Shown: positions 47,101-57,037 of the stretch, in pieces
Layout: each line of letters starts with the position of its first letter
Numbering within the stretch: the first letter of the stretch is position 1
Source: Druceiella hillmani
Taxonomy: Eukaryota; Arthropoda; Insecta; Lepidoptera; Hepialidae
Assembly (NCBI GenBank): GCA_039881145.1
Contig: JAYKKI010000076.1
Span: forward strand, 9,603,001 to 9,667,000
Direction: 5' to 3'
Length of the DNA stretch: 64,000 nt
Translations under genes and position numbers: made by a program
The notes under the pieces: generated by a model
What the model saw: the letters and a program-made list of their open reading frames with translations, nothing else
Told to the model about the DNA's origin: nothing
Databases searched by the model: none

Positions 47101-48172
47101 AAATTAATTATTTCTATGTTGACAAAGTTAATAAAACCTTCTAATGGAGATATAAGAAAACCGTTGTTTCGTAATACAACTGATTTTATTTTTTTTTGTT
47201 GAAATTCATTGCGGAAATCCTCAATCCATTTTTCGTGCAAAAAATTGTATGACGTCGGAAGTTCTTCTATTGTTACGAGATATGTGTAAGACTGTGAGAT
47301 ATTGCTGTCATTTTCATTTGGTTGTTTACATTGCGACGCAAGATGTGCGGTACTTGATATGGATCCTATGCAAGTGATGTTCATTATACACTGCTCCTTA
47401 TCTTCTTGCGTATAACATTGGCCATAAGATTTACGTATATTGAGAAATAAAACGAGAAGTAGAAACGTAGCCAATGAACCTGAAACGTATTTTATATTCG
47501 GTTAATCATTTTTATATACAAATAATACAGTTTTATATAGACTTTAATTAGTCAGACTAAAATTGTTTTTTCTTGTACCTATTTGAAACAGAAAGCGTAA
47601 ATTTGTAATGGCGCTTTTTTCTTTAAATTCGTTTCATATACACACTTTAAAATGGAAAGGACCCATTATGCCATCTTAAAATTTGTTTATAAAATTCAAT
47701 AATCTTTAATTTAGCATAATGTATTCAGTTACAGAAAAAAAATAATGACTGCTTAAAGTAACTTTTACCAACGCACTAGGCATATAATAACTTAAGAACC
47801 ATTAATGCAACTAACAACAATCGCGATATTCTATCATTAAGTAACAAGGAATTGTTAATGCACAAGAAAAATATGAATTCATTTAATAATATAATTTACG
47901 AAAAACTGCAATTATCAATCACATTAAAAAAAAAACAAAACTATTTAAAAATTTAAGTATATGTATGGCGAATCAACACTTCCATCTAATCCAATTAATT
48001 ATGAACCTATCTGATAATTTAAATTAAATTCAATATAGTTATACAACAAATAAACACTAACACTATCTCACCTCCAAATTTATTATAATATTTCATGACA
48101 ACGTTTTAATTTTAGTCTTAGTGTAATTAATAAGTTTAGTGATACCAAAATTTAAATACTGAATATTTTCAT
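44103..48172 (-). CDS. Leucine-rich-repeat single-pass membrane protein, chaoptin-like architecture
   Basis: The main exon (44103-47479) carries about 1,124 codons. No ATG opens it: the frame passes back through TTG into a TTTCAG splice acceptor at 47480. A short first exon (48172-48160: ATG, then codons for K, I, F and one base) ends A|GTATTT in matching phase, giving a signal peptide MKIFSSLATFLLLVLF and a 679-bp intron; this exon is inferred. The mature protein starts with a Cys-rich cap (GQC, QCIMN, TCIG, SQC). Some 30 LRRs follow (about residues 80-820; e.g. LEILDLSNNNLKRLEDGVFS), then a cap (NPIDCHWLSKWM, later ITCIH), a roughly 220-residue spacer and a membrane helix near residue 1085 (FCVVLILIVMLSIIAY). 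The cytoplasmic tail of about 25 residues lacks a TIR domain. Likely a surface adhesion or recognition protein; the ligand is unknown. Length is close to chaoptin, but anchoring differs. Confidence 0.9.
48160..48172 (-). other. Inferred first coding exon of the LRR gene
   Basis: ATG plus three codons plus one base, followed by GTATTTAAA as donor. Supported by phase match to the acceptor at 47480 and by completing a typical signal peptide. The donor is not a strong consensus and other upstream exons are possible. Confidence 0.5.
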
Positions 48173-48320
48173 TTCTGAATATTTTTATTGTGAATAGTTT
48201 GTATCGTGATATGCTATCCACGAGTGATTATGACACGCGAAATTCCCGTACTCAATATAATCCGTCATGTCCGATGGGAATATCATATTTCTAAAAGCAT
48301 GAAGCATGTAACAAGTAAAA

Positions 48321-48334
48321 TATACGTATATATT

Positions 48335-48392
<58 letters not shown>

Positions 48393-48394
48393 TA
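48321..48394. repeat. (TA)n microsatellite, left half of the split tract
   Basis: TA tract interrupted by TATG and TACATA. It ends exactly at the start of the Ty3/gypsy LTR stub. The matching tract resumes at 51675 on the other side of the element. Confidence 0.93.
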
Positions 48395-48430
48395 TGTAAA
48401 GAAAACCTATAGGTATCCTTTCATTTAAAC
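48395..48430 (+). repeat. 5' LTR stub (36 nt)
   Basis: Starts TGTAAAGAAAACCTATAGG and ends TCATTTAAAC; it matches the first 36 nt of the 3' LTR with four mismatches. The next base is internal protease-coding sequence, marking a deletion junction. Confidence 0.85.
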
Positions 48431-48625
48431 CATCCATAAAAAACTAAAGGTTACATTAAAAATTAAAATATATAATGTAGAACAAAACATGGATATTTTT
48501 GTCATAGACAAAGAAAATTTTAAATATGATTTCCTAATTGGTTTAGATTGTATAAGAAAATTCAAGCTTATTCAAAATGAAGACTTAAAAATAACACAAA
48601 AAGTCAGAAAGAAGAGTTTAATATA
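48431..48625 (+). pseudogene. Partial retropepsin (protease) C-terminus
   Basis: Open from the deletion junction, with a DFLIGLDCIRKFKLIQNE segment: the hydrophobic-hydrophobic-G-x-D motif of the second half of a retroviral-type aspartic protease. The catalytic DTG half is deleted. The frame changes near 48600 relative to reverse transcriptase. Confidence 0.7.
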
Positions 48626-49933
48626 AAAAACGATACAAATGTCAACATTCCTGATGTACTAGGAGACAAAACTGAACCAAGATTAGGAAGCCCTAGAATG
48701 GAGAAGGTGAAAAACGAAATAAACTTAAATGAACATATTAAAACTGATAAATTTGAAAAGATCGTTAATCATCTAGATAAACAACAACAATTAGAGATTG
48801 ACGAGCTCATAGACAAATTTAAGACTGTCTTTGCTAAGGATAAATATGATGTCGGCACTGTACGAGATTATGAAGCTTATATTGACCTGATGCTGGATAA
48901 ATACTGCTGCAAACGTCCATACAGATGTATAGCTGAAAATAGAAGAGAGATAGAAAAACAAATATCAAAATTATTAGAGAAAAATTTGATTGAGGAATCA
49001 TATAGCCCGTTTGCTGCCCCAGTAACTCTGGCTTATAAAAAGGAAGATGAACGAAAAACAAGACTTTGTATAGATTTCAGGGAATTGAACAAGATAATCG
49101 TCCCACAATCACAGCCATTTCCATTGATTGAAGGTCTAATGACAAAAACAGTAAACTGTAAGTATTTCTCAACGATTGATATTAATTCAGCGTTTTGGTC
49201 AATTCCATTGAAAGTACAGGATAGGTACAAAACGGCCTTTGTTACTCAGGAAGGTCATTTTCAATGGACATGCTTACCATTTTGACTAAAAACTGCTCCA
49301 GCCATTTTTCAAAGGATTATGACTAACATCATAAGAAAGAATAAGCTCTCTGATTTTGCAGTAAGTTTCATAGATGATATACTCATTTATTCAAAAACCT
49401 TTGAAGAACATATATCACATATATCACGATTACTGGAGGCAATACAAACGGAAGGGTTTAGACTAAAACTTACCAAGTGCATATTTGCAAGTAGTTATGC
49501 CAAGTATATAGGCCACATAATAGAAAACAATTCAGTGAGGCCTCTAAAAGATTATTTGGTAGCAGTAAAAGACTTTCCAATACCAGAAACAAGGAAAAAT
49601 ATACGACAATTCCTAGGAAAAGTAAATTTTCATCACAAGTTTGTGCCACACAGTGCTATCATCTTGGACCCGTTACACAATTTGTTAAAGAAAGATGTGA
49701 AATTCGTGTGGACTGAAGAATGTCAAAAATCATTTGATAAAATGAAAACACTACTGTGGTCTGTACCAATTCTGAAAATGTATGATCCAGAATTACCAAT
49801 AAACATTTATACAGACGCAAGTGCAAAAGCAACAGGCGCAGTGTTAAAACAACCTGATAAAAACAATAAACCAATTGCTTATTTTTCAAAAAAATTAACA
49901 GATGCACAAAAAAGAAGAAGGCAATATACCTAG
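48626..49933 (+). pseudogene. Ty3/gypsy reverse transcriptase and start of RNase H
   Basis: The frame is shared from about 48626 to 49933. Landmarks: KLLEKNLIEESYSPFAAPV, TRLCIDFRELNKI (block 1), FSTIDINSAFWSIPL with the first catalytic Asp, and CLPF at a TGA (49283-49285) inside the conserved LPFG box. After that come APAIFQRIM, SFIDDILIYS (the YxDD box, with Phe in place of Tyr), LTKCIFASSYAKYIGHII and the connection domain. RNase H begins at NIYTDASAKATGAVL (catalytic Asp) and PIAYFSKKL. The frame is lost at 49905-49925 within an A/G-rich run. Confidence 0.93.
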
Positions 49934-51414
49934 AATGTTTAGCAATAGGAGAAGCTATAGAATACTGGCAGCATTTACTTATGGGAAAGGAGTTTACGGT
50001 GTATTCTGATCATAAACCACTAGAAAACTTGAATATTAAAGCAAGAACTGATGAGCTCGGAGACCTAACATATTATTTATCACAATACAATTTCAAAATT
50101 AAATATAATCCTGGAAAAACAAATATAGAGGCAGATTGTTTGAGCAGAAATCCAGTCCTAGATCCAAGTGAAAATAATGATGATGATGCTTTGAAAGTGG
50201 TAAACTTAATAACTATAGAAGAAATAAAAATAGATCAAAATTCAAATCAAGAAGTACAAAAAGATAAAAATGGACTTATACTAAGAGATGAAATATACTA
50301 CAAGAAAAATAAAGGAAGAAACAAAATTATACTATCAGAAGGATTAAGCAAAACATTGATAAAAAAAGTACACATTACTTATTGCCACCTAGGAACAACA
50401 CAAATGATAAATAAATTAACACCATACTATTCAGCGAAGAATATCATAGCAAAAATTAAACAGACTTGCAAAGAATGTGAAATATGCATTGAAATTAAAA
50501 CAAGGAGAAAGCCAAAATATGGATTATTGTCACATTTAGGACCAGCAAGACACCCATTTGAAATTGTATCAATTGATACAATTGGTGGTTTTGGGGGATC
50601 TCGGTCAACAAAAAAGTACCTGCATCTTTTAGTTGATCATTTCACTAGGTATGCTTATATCTTGACGTCAAAAAACCAAAGCTCTAACGATTTTATTAAA
50701 CTTATTCAACAAGTGACACAAAGTCATAAAATTGATATGATATTAACGGACCAATATCCTGGTATAAACTCTAAATAATTTAAGGAATTTCTGAAAGATA
50801 ACAGTATAAGAATAATTTTTACTGCGGTGGACACTCCTTTTTCAAATGGGCTTAACGAAATATTGAACGAAACTTTAGTTAATAAAATAAGATGCCAAAT
50901 AAATGAAAGCGAAAAAAAGATTGCATGGACAACAATAGCACAGAATTGTGTAAAGAAATATAATGAAACAGAACACACTGTTACCAAATTTGCACCAAAA
51001 TACCTATTGGAAGGAGAAAATGTAAATATTCTTCCATCAGAACTAAAAACAAGATGTTCAAATGAAGATCTGAGAAGAGATAGAAAATTAGCATATATAA
51101 ATGCAATTAAATCTCATGAGTATAATAAGAAGAGATATGACCTATCAAGGAGGGAATATGACTTTAAAAAAGGAGATAGAGTCTATGTGGAAAACGGTAA
51201 TCGACTAAATAGGAAGAAAACGGATGAACTGAGAATTGGACCCTACGAGATCTTGAAAAAAATTTCTAATACAATTTATGAAGTAGATGCCGGTAACAAG
51301 AAGGCAGAATCAAATTTGTTTCATGTTACAAAACTTACTCCATTGTCGATTGAGAAAGTAACAATTACGTGCACTCACACTTGTAATTGTTCTTCTCTCG
51401 GAGGGGAGATGTAA
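49918..51414 (+). pseudogene. Ty3/gypsy RNase H end and integrase
   Basis: This frame resumes one phase away from reverse transcriptase, with YLECLAIGEAIEYWQHL and YSDHKPL (RNase H). Integrase starts with an HHCC zinc finger (VHITYCHLG ... CKECEIC, about 50370-50490). The core has Asp in SIDTIGGFGG, Asp in LTDQYPG and Glu in SNGLNE, spaced 35 residues (DD35E). A TAA at 50776-50778 breaks the core between the last two. The C-terminal part keeps DRVYVENGNR and LRIGPYEILKK, an SH3-like segment. The ORF ends CNCSSLGGEM with its TAA (51412-51414) inside the 3' LTR, leaving no room for env. Confidence 0.92.
51400..51409 (+). other. Polypurine tract
   Basis: GGAGGGGAGA immediately before the LTR's TG. 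Primes plus-strand DNA synthesis in LTR elements. Confidence 0.85.
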
Positions 51415-51673
51415 AAAAAACCTATAGATATTCTTTCATTTAAACTTTGCCGCGTTATCTATGATAAGTTCCATAGAGTTCGCTGTTAGCTTTCGTATAA
51501 AACGTCAAAAGATTTTGAGAGGTTAGATTTGTTTTTGATTCAGTATTTTATTGTAAAAAGCTTACCTGTCGAAAATTGTAGAAGGAACGTTTTACAAGTA
51601 AATAAATCTTTTATCCACAGAAACGCAATTACGTCTTTATTTCAACAAGTTCGAAACAGAATCCAATAAAAAC

Positions 51674-51674
<1 letters not shown>
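51410..51674 (+). repeat. 3' LTR of the Ty3/gypsy element
   Basis: Begins TGTAAAAAAAACC after the polypurine tract and ends AAAAACA at the TA tract. It contains TATAAAA (51496-51502), a possible initiator TCAGT (51540-51544) about 40 bp on, and AATAAA (51601-51606), i.e. promoter and poly(A) signals in normal order. Confidence 0.85.

Positions 51675-51770
<96 letters not shown>
51675..51770. repeat. (TA)n microsatellite, right half of the split tract
   Basis: Nearly pure TA with one ACATA. Lies between the gypsy 3' LTR and the foldback MITE. Confidence 0.93.
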
Positions 51771-51772
<2 letters not shown>

Positions 51773-52197
51773 TTAATTATACACTAAAATACTGCTTCCT
51801 GAAAAATTCGGCCAACAACGGTGGACGCTATAAGAAGCGATAATATATTTTCTAATTCCATTAGTAGTTTACAACTTGTCTTTTAGTGAGACTGAAGAGG
51901 AGTTTATTGTAATCGAACTTAATCGCATAATTATCCTAACTTTTCTGTCCGTACAACGCACCTTTACAGAATAAAACTCACTAAGTGCGGGTAGAACTAG
52001 TGCTACGATGATTCTGTACTCAGCTCATTATTAATGAGATTATAATTTATTTCTAAATATTAGCCATGGCTCAGTACGATGACTTAAAAAAGGTTCAATT
52101 ACTGGCTGTATTAGAAAACATATTATCGCTTGTTATGCGTCCACTGTAGTTGGCCGAATTATTTCAGGAAGCAGTATATCACTGTGTAATTAAAAAG
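51771..52197. mobile_element. Foldback MITE, about 85-bp terminal inverted repeats
   Basis: The left end contains ATACTGCTTCCTGAAAAATT, CGGCCAACAACGGTGGACGC and AAGCGATAATATATTTTCTA; the right end (about 52108-52197) is its reverse complement with some mismatches. About 425 bp in all, with no coding capacity. It abuts the TA tract. The middle also carries ACTCAGCTCATTATTAATGA-type secondary structure. Superfamily unassigned. Confidence 0.85.
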
Positions 52198-52639
52198 AAA
52201 ATGACATATATTCCTTAGTCCATTTAATTTACAAAATTTCGTTCTCAAACATGATTTTTAAACATTTCTGGTTTTTCCTTCTATTAAAGCATCAAAAATT
52301 ACAATGAACCAATCATTCTGATGTTCTCCTAATTATTTCTATTCACTTGAAACTCTGTACCTTATACTTTTGCTATGTGTTCGTCTGTGCTGTCTGGCCA
52401 GATGCCGGGCGCAAAAAAATTATAACTTTTAGATGCTACAATAATTTGATAAGTCAACAATAATTACTATAATCATTTTATTTGGAGGATACGTAGTTTT
52501 AAATATTATTTCAAATAAAATTCTCTACCAATGCGTATGTTAACATCTACATGAATATTGCTTAAAAAGAACAATTTTTTCTTTAAAATAATAAATATAT
52601 GAAATAACGTTTAATTTAAATGCACATACAAATATATGT
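52198..52639. other. Intergenic, nothing recognised
   Basis: AT-rich, no signal. Confidence 0.5.
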
Positions 52640-52658
52640 GTATATATTAATATAAATA

Positions 52659-52704
<46 letters not shown>
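52640..52704. repeat. (TA)n microsatellite
   Basis: TA tract with TATG interruptions followed by ACGCGCATGCAC. Confidence 0.93.
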
Positions 52705-52705
<1 letters not shown>

Positions 52706-52966
52706 GCGCATGCACGGATATGTATTTATTTTATTTAAAACCAAAAATATTTTCGCTTCTAAATCAAAATTCTAAAAATAAATATTTACATACAATATTC
52801 TAAAAATAAGGACAAGTTCTGATAAAATCGAACTTTTTATAACCTTACGTTAATTATCCAGAAAGTATTATTTAGTCAAATTTATAATTAACTTGCAATT
52901 TTAGAACCTTAAAAAGAATCTTCTCTTTCTTTCCTTTCTTTTTAAAATGTATGTTGATCGATTTAT

Positions 52967-53111
52967 ATTGTTGACCTTAAATTATTGATGACCTTAAATT
53001 GTTGATGACCTTAAATTATTGATGACCTTAAATTGTTGATGACCTTAAATTATTGATGACCTTAAATTGTTGATGACCTTAAATTATTGATGACCTTAAA
53101 TTGTTGATGAT
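52967..53111. repeat. 17-bp minisatellite with 34-bp higher-order unit
   Basis: TTGATGACCTTAAATTA and TTGATGACCTTAAATTG alternate strictly, so the true repeat is a 34-bp dimer present about four times. There are no spacers, so this is not a CRISPR. Confidence 0.93.
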
Positions 53112-53200
53112 TCTCTACGTGCAAGATAAAAAAATCTACTTATCCAATCAGTCACATAATAATTATCACCATTGCATTAATTTCATAATAAGTAAAAGTG

Positions 53201-53310
53201 AGCGGTCCAGATCAAAATTCCCCTGACCACGTGTAAACTAACGTCCGGCTACACAAGTGGGTGGCACACGTATTGGTTTACACGAATGTTATAGCGAATA
53301 TAGGTATTGC
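53201..53310 (+). repeat. Dispersed repeat, GTGGGTGGCACACG family, copy 2
   Basis: AGCGGTCCAGATCAAAATTC, CCCTGACCAC and CACAAGTGGGTGGCACACG with TATTGGTTTAC match the reverse complement of 62881-62984. More GC-rich than the flanks; possibly the terminal region of an unidentified retroelement. Confidence 0.7.
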
Positions 53311-54154
53311 CATAACATTTAGATATAAAATCAATAACATTTAATTTAATGTCGTACGTTTAGTGGGTGAAAATAATGATAAAAAGACGTTCAAGCGCGT
53401 ATATTGTATGGGTTTGATAAAAAGACGTTCAAACGTGTGTGTATAGTGTATAGGTTTTATGAGTATTTTTAAAATATTAAAAGAAAACGAAAATCGAAAA
53501 TCTAAATATTTAAAATATGAGACCGTAATTCCAAATAACATTATGAATTATTAAGTTTTTCCTTTACTTTTTCTGGAGACCTACTTTTGTACAAACTTCA
53601 AGATTCTGACGAAAATTCCTTAGTAGTTTGAGCGAGTTTTACGGTGTCAAATTACGTGTTATTTCAAAGGCCATAGGTTTTCATTATATTGAGTTAGAAA
53701 TTTGCATTTTTACAAGATTGTCAGACCATAGTCTTTAGTATGCAATATCAATTTCAACTTGGTACCTCATTGTTCCTCAACTCTTGATTCTCTGGTACCT
53801 CCGCAGTTCTTGAGAATAATAATCTTATTCAATAAAAATAGACACGAAAAACAAAGTGACCCGAACTTTTTTCCATTCTGAGCTACGAAACTATAAAATT
53901 ATTTATTTGCTTACTATACTATTATATTTATAAAACAACATTACTGAGTTATTCTTTTATACTGTTTTAAGTTAAGACAAGATTATATCATCCTTAATAT
54001 TAAATATGTCCCTTAAGCAATACTGACTCGTTGTCTTATTCCATTTACGTTTTATACAATATTTTAATGGGTATATAAAATTTCATAGTATATATGTACT
54101 CACTATCTGGAACTTTTACACCTTATTATATATATTTAATATAACGTATTGGAG
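53311..54154. other. Intergenic, nothing recognised
   Basis: Contains a short duplication (GATAAAAAGACGTTCAA(G/A)CG, about 53377-53440). No gene. Confidence 0.5.
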
Positions 54155-54156
54155 TA

Positions 54157-54203
<47 letters not shown>
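54155..54203. repeat. (TA)n microsatellite
   Basis: Pure TA run following GGAGTATATATG. Confidence 0.93.
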
Positions 54204-54205
<2 letters not shown>

Positions 54206-54366
54206 CATAAAGTGAAATGTGAATGAGATAACAAATCGGAAACGCCTATCGGATTAGCTCATTCTCTGTAGATAATGACGTAATCATGCCGAAACTATAG
54301 AATTAAGTTTGACCTCTTCACACCTCCTAACCCAATATAAGTGTGACAAGAACAATTAAACATTGC

Positions 54367-54650
54367 TATCTCATTATTATTATCTCACGCTTACTTTCTT
54401 TTAAATTCGAATGAAGTTAAAAAATATATTATAAAGAAATTAAAATCAAATACAATATGCGAGTAATTATGTACCAAACGCTATTCCCGGGCATTGCCTG
54501 GTGGGAACCCATTATCGCTATCTCACTCTTGCTTCGCATATAATTCGAATGAAATTGAAAGGTGTATCTTATAGAAATTAAAACGAAGTATATTATACAT
54601 GTAATTATGCACATTCCCAGACATTTTATGGTGGTAAATGTATAAATAAA
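54367..54650 (+). repeat. Diverged tandem duplication, about 140-150-bp unit
   Basis: Shared landmarks in order: CTATCTCA, AATTCGAATGAA(G/A)TT, AGAAATTAAAA, GTAATTATG and the CCCGGGCATT / CCCAGACATT segment. Two copies, fairly diverged. Confidence 0.7.
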
Positions 54651-55136
54651 ACACTATGCCATGACGCAAAAATGGGTTTTGATGAGTTTCTGTAATACAT
54701 GGTTTTCGTAAAAATAGAGTAGTGACAAAATACAACTACACACTATGAGCCACAACTCATATTAATCATAGCTAAGTAAATTTTGGACTGTTAACTTATT
54801 TCGTGAGGACCACTTTTAAACTGTTAATGGGTCTATATAATTTAAAGCTATTATATATTGCTTATTGTAGACACGACCGTATACACACGTATATTAGGCA
54901 AACTATATTCAATACGAGTAACTTCTTTCAATTAACCCAAAACTACATATCGAGGTTTTGGTATTATTCCAGGTGAATATATTGTCTAAAAGAATTATAA
55001 ATTTAGGAAATGCCTAAAATGTATTTACTTATAATTTGAAGATGCAAACTATTGGTACAGGAGAAAAGACTAAAACCCAACTACGAAACAAATTAATTCA
55101 TAACGTTTTATACTCCAGTACATTCTCTAGATCATG
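54651..55136. other. Intergenic, nothing recognised
   Basis: AT-rich, no signal. Confidence 0.5.
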
Positions 55137-55385
55137 ACGAACCTAAGGACACTTCATTTGATAAAATTACTTTAGTAGTTTGGTTTGTACGAGAGAAAAA
55201 ACATTTACTCACATACACACATACACATATAACCTGTAAAATTAAATACCCGAGGACACTCTTTGGATAAAAACAAATCTAAGGACACTCTATTTGTTAG
55301 AATCACTTTGGTAGTTTAGTTTGTACAAGGAAATAAACTTACTCACACACTAATACTTATATACATACATAGTCTGTGAAATTCC
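55137..55385 (+). repeat. Diverged tandem duplication, about 143-bp period
   Basis: CTAAGGACACT, ATCACTTTGGTAGTTTAGTT / ATTACTTTAGTAGTTTGGTT, TTACTCACA and TGTAAAATT / TGTGAAATT recur once. Confidence 0.75.
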
Positions 55386-57037
55386 TAACACTTCCTCTGC
55401 TGTGGTCGGGTAAAAATGTATAAAGTGCAACTCTTCGAGTTGATTTAATAGATATTAATTATACGCACAAATACTATTATGTACGAATGTCATTTATATC
55501 TGCACTTAAAGGTTACTATTAATTTAATTTAACAATATAACAATGTCATTTCTTAGCACAGAAGCCCACGGTTGCAACAAATGCTGCCAGACCGTGCACT
55601 TGTCATAGCTTTCTAGCTTCTACGCGAAATAAGTTGTGGTTAGGATGAAGACAAGTTTTTATGTATGTAATTCTTCAATCTGAAACTAAAAATAATGTTT
55701 AATACTGCATATATTTATTTCAAAACTTTCTTAGTATGTTTTCAAAGAATATTTCCACTTTTGTGGTAAATATAGAGCATGATTGAAAACAGCTTTTCAA
55801 GTAGAGTGAAAATTTATTTTAACTTTTATTTCATTAAAGGAACTTCATAACATCACAATTTCCGAAATTAAATCAGTTTTAGTACAAAATAAAAATAAAA
55901 TTTAGAATATACTGAATTATTCTATTGTTTTACCATTTTAACGTACTCACGAATACAAGGATATTTAAAAAAACATGTGTAAATTTCTTCAATAAAATGT
56001 ATGAAGTAATGATAAATATGTCAATAAATAGGCACCAGTAATTTCTATATCAAAGGTGTAGTATTACTACTTACTGTAATTATTACTACATTGGGATGTA
56101 AGTTTTCCAATTACATCACATCTCATTTTGTTAGTTTCCTCAGAGTGACCATTTTCTGTGTTAAACAAATCTTTCAGAATTTTTTCTAAAAAAAAATTAA
56201 ATATTTGGCAAGAAAGATCTTTCATGTTTTTATTAAAAAGTTCTTGTTCAATAGCGGACTTTCATAAAAGGATCACAATTAATAACTAGCAAAATATAAA
56301 AAATATACAAGTTAAAAGGGGAAAAAAAGATTTTTTTCGTTTGTCTAGTATTTTATAAAACAGGACTGAGGTTCAATTTATAATTTTTCAATTTAAAAGC
56401 CAGTTTGTGAAATACTAAACTTTAAATTGATGCACAATATATTTTGTCAAATACGGGCTTTGAAAACCTTTAAATATCTTAGTTAACTTACACAGACAAT
56501 ATCAAGAAATATCTAGTCAACTGTGGAACCTTTCTCCGTGCTTGCTCCGACTTTGATAAAACCTATGTAATTTCATCTGTACCCAAAGAATGCTATATGA
56601 TAATTTCCTCAAAATGGTTATTTTGGGGATATCCAAAAATAAAGAACGATGACCAAATATGTACGAGATCGCCCTCCCCCCCCCCCCGCCCCTTCAATAG
56701 ATATTTCATATATTTCAATAGTTTTGAATGAATCCATCGAAAAACTAGTAATCAGTTTCAATTTAAAAATGAACGGGGTTTAGAAAGAAAATAAAGTGAA
56801 GATTTGACCAAAATCGTTTTATTTTTGAGTTCACTATGGTCGTATTAATCAATTATCATCAATTATAATGCTATTCAGCAGTTCAACGGGTGAATTAAAG
56901 TCTATATAACGCCCTAATCTCATGTACCACACAATTGAAATTATATGTACATGGCTTCCTACAGTTCGAGTTCCCGTAAGGCAATACCAGTGAGCTATTG
57001 AATTTCTACCAGATGAATTACGATGTATTAAAATGTA
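55386..57037. other. Intergenic, includes a poly(C) tract
   Basis: A 12-C run (56676-56687) within CCCT...CGCCCC, i.e. a G-run on the minus strand. Otherwise AT-rich with no gene. Confidence 0.5.

Larger units (their letters stand above)
48395..51674 (+). mobile_element. Ty3/gypsy (Metaviridae) LTR retrotransposon, 5'-deleted and inactivated
   Basis: Order: 36-nt 5' LTR stub, partial protease, reverse transcriptase, RNase H, integrase, polypurine tract, 265-bp 3' LTR. There is no gag, no primer-binding site, no N-terminal half of protease and no env. The coding sequence has frameshifts near 48600 and 49905-49925 and in-frame stops at 49283 and 50776. The domain order RT-RNaseH-IN and a DD35E integrase place it in Ty3/gypsy. 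It sits in a TA microsatellite, so the target-site duplication cannot be read. Coding frames are otherwise well kept, suggesting a moderately recent insertion. Confidence 0.92.

Noticed and set aside
48834..50987. Minus-strand frames of 65-87 codons across the gypsy element
   Set aside because: Antisense to the reverse transcriptase, RNase H and integrase coding frames.
52967..53111. Possible CRISPR-like array
   Set aside because: The repeats are contiguous with no unique spacers; it is a minisatellite.
56676..56687. Poly(C) tract as a G-quadruplex
   Set aside because: One long C run with short flanking runs; possible in principle but not a clear four-run quadruplex motif.
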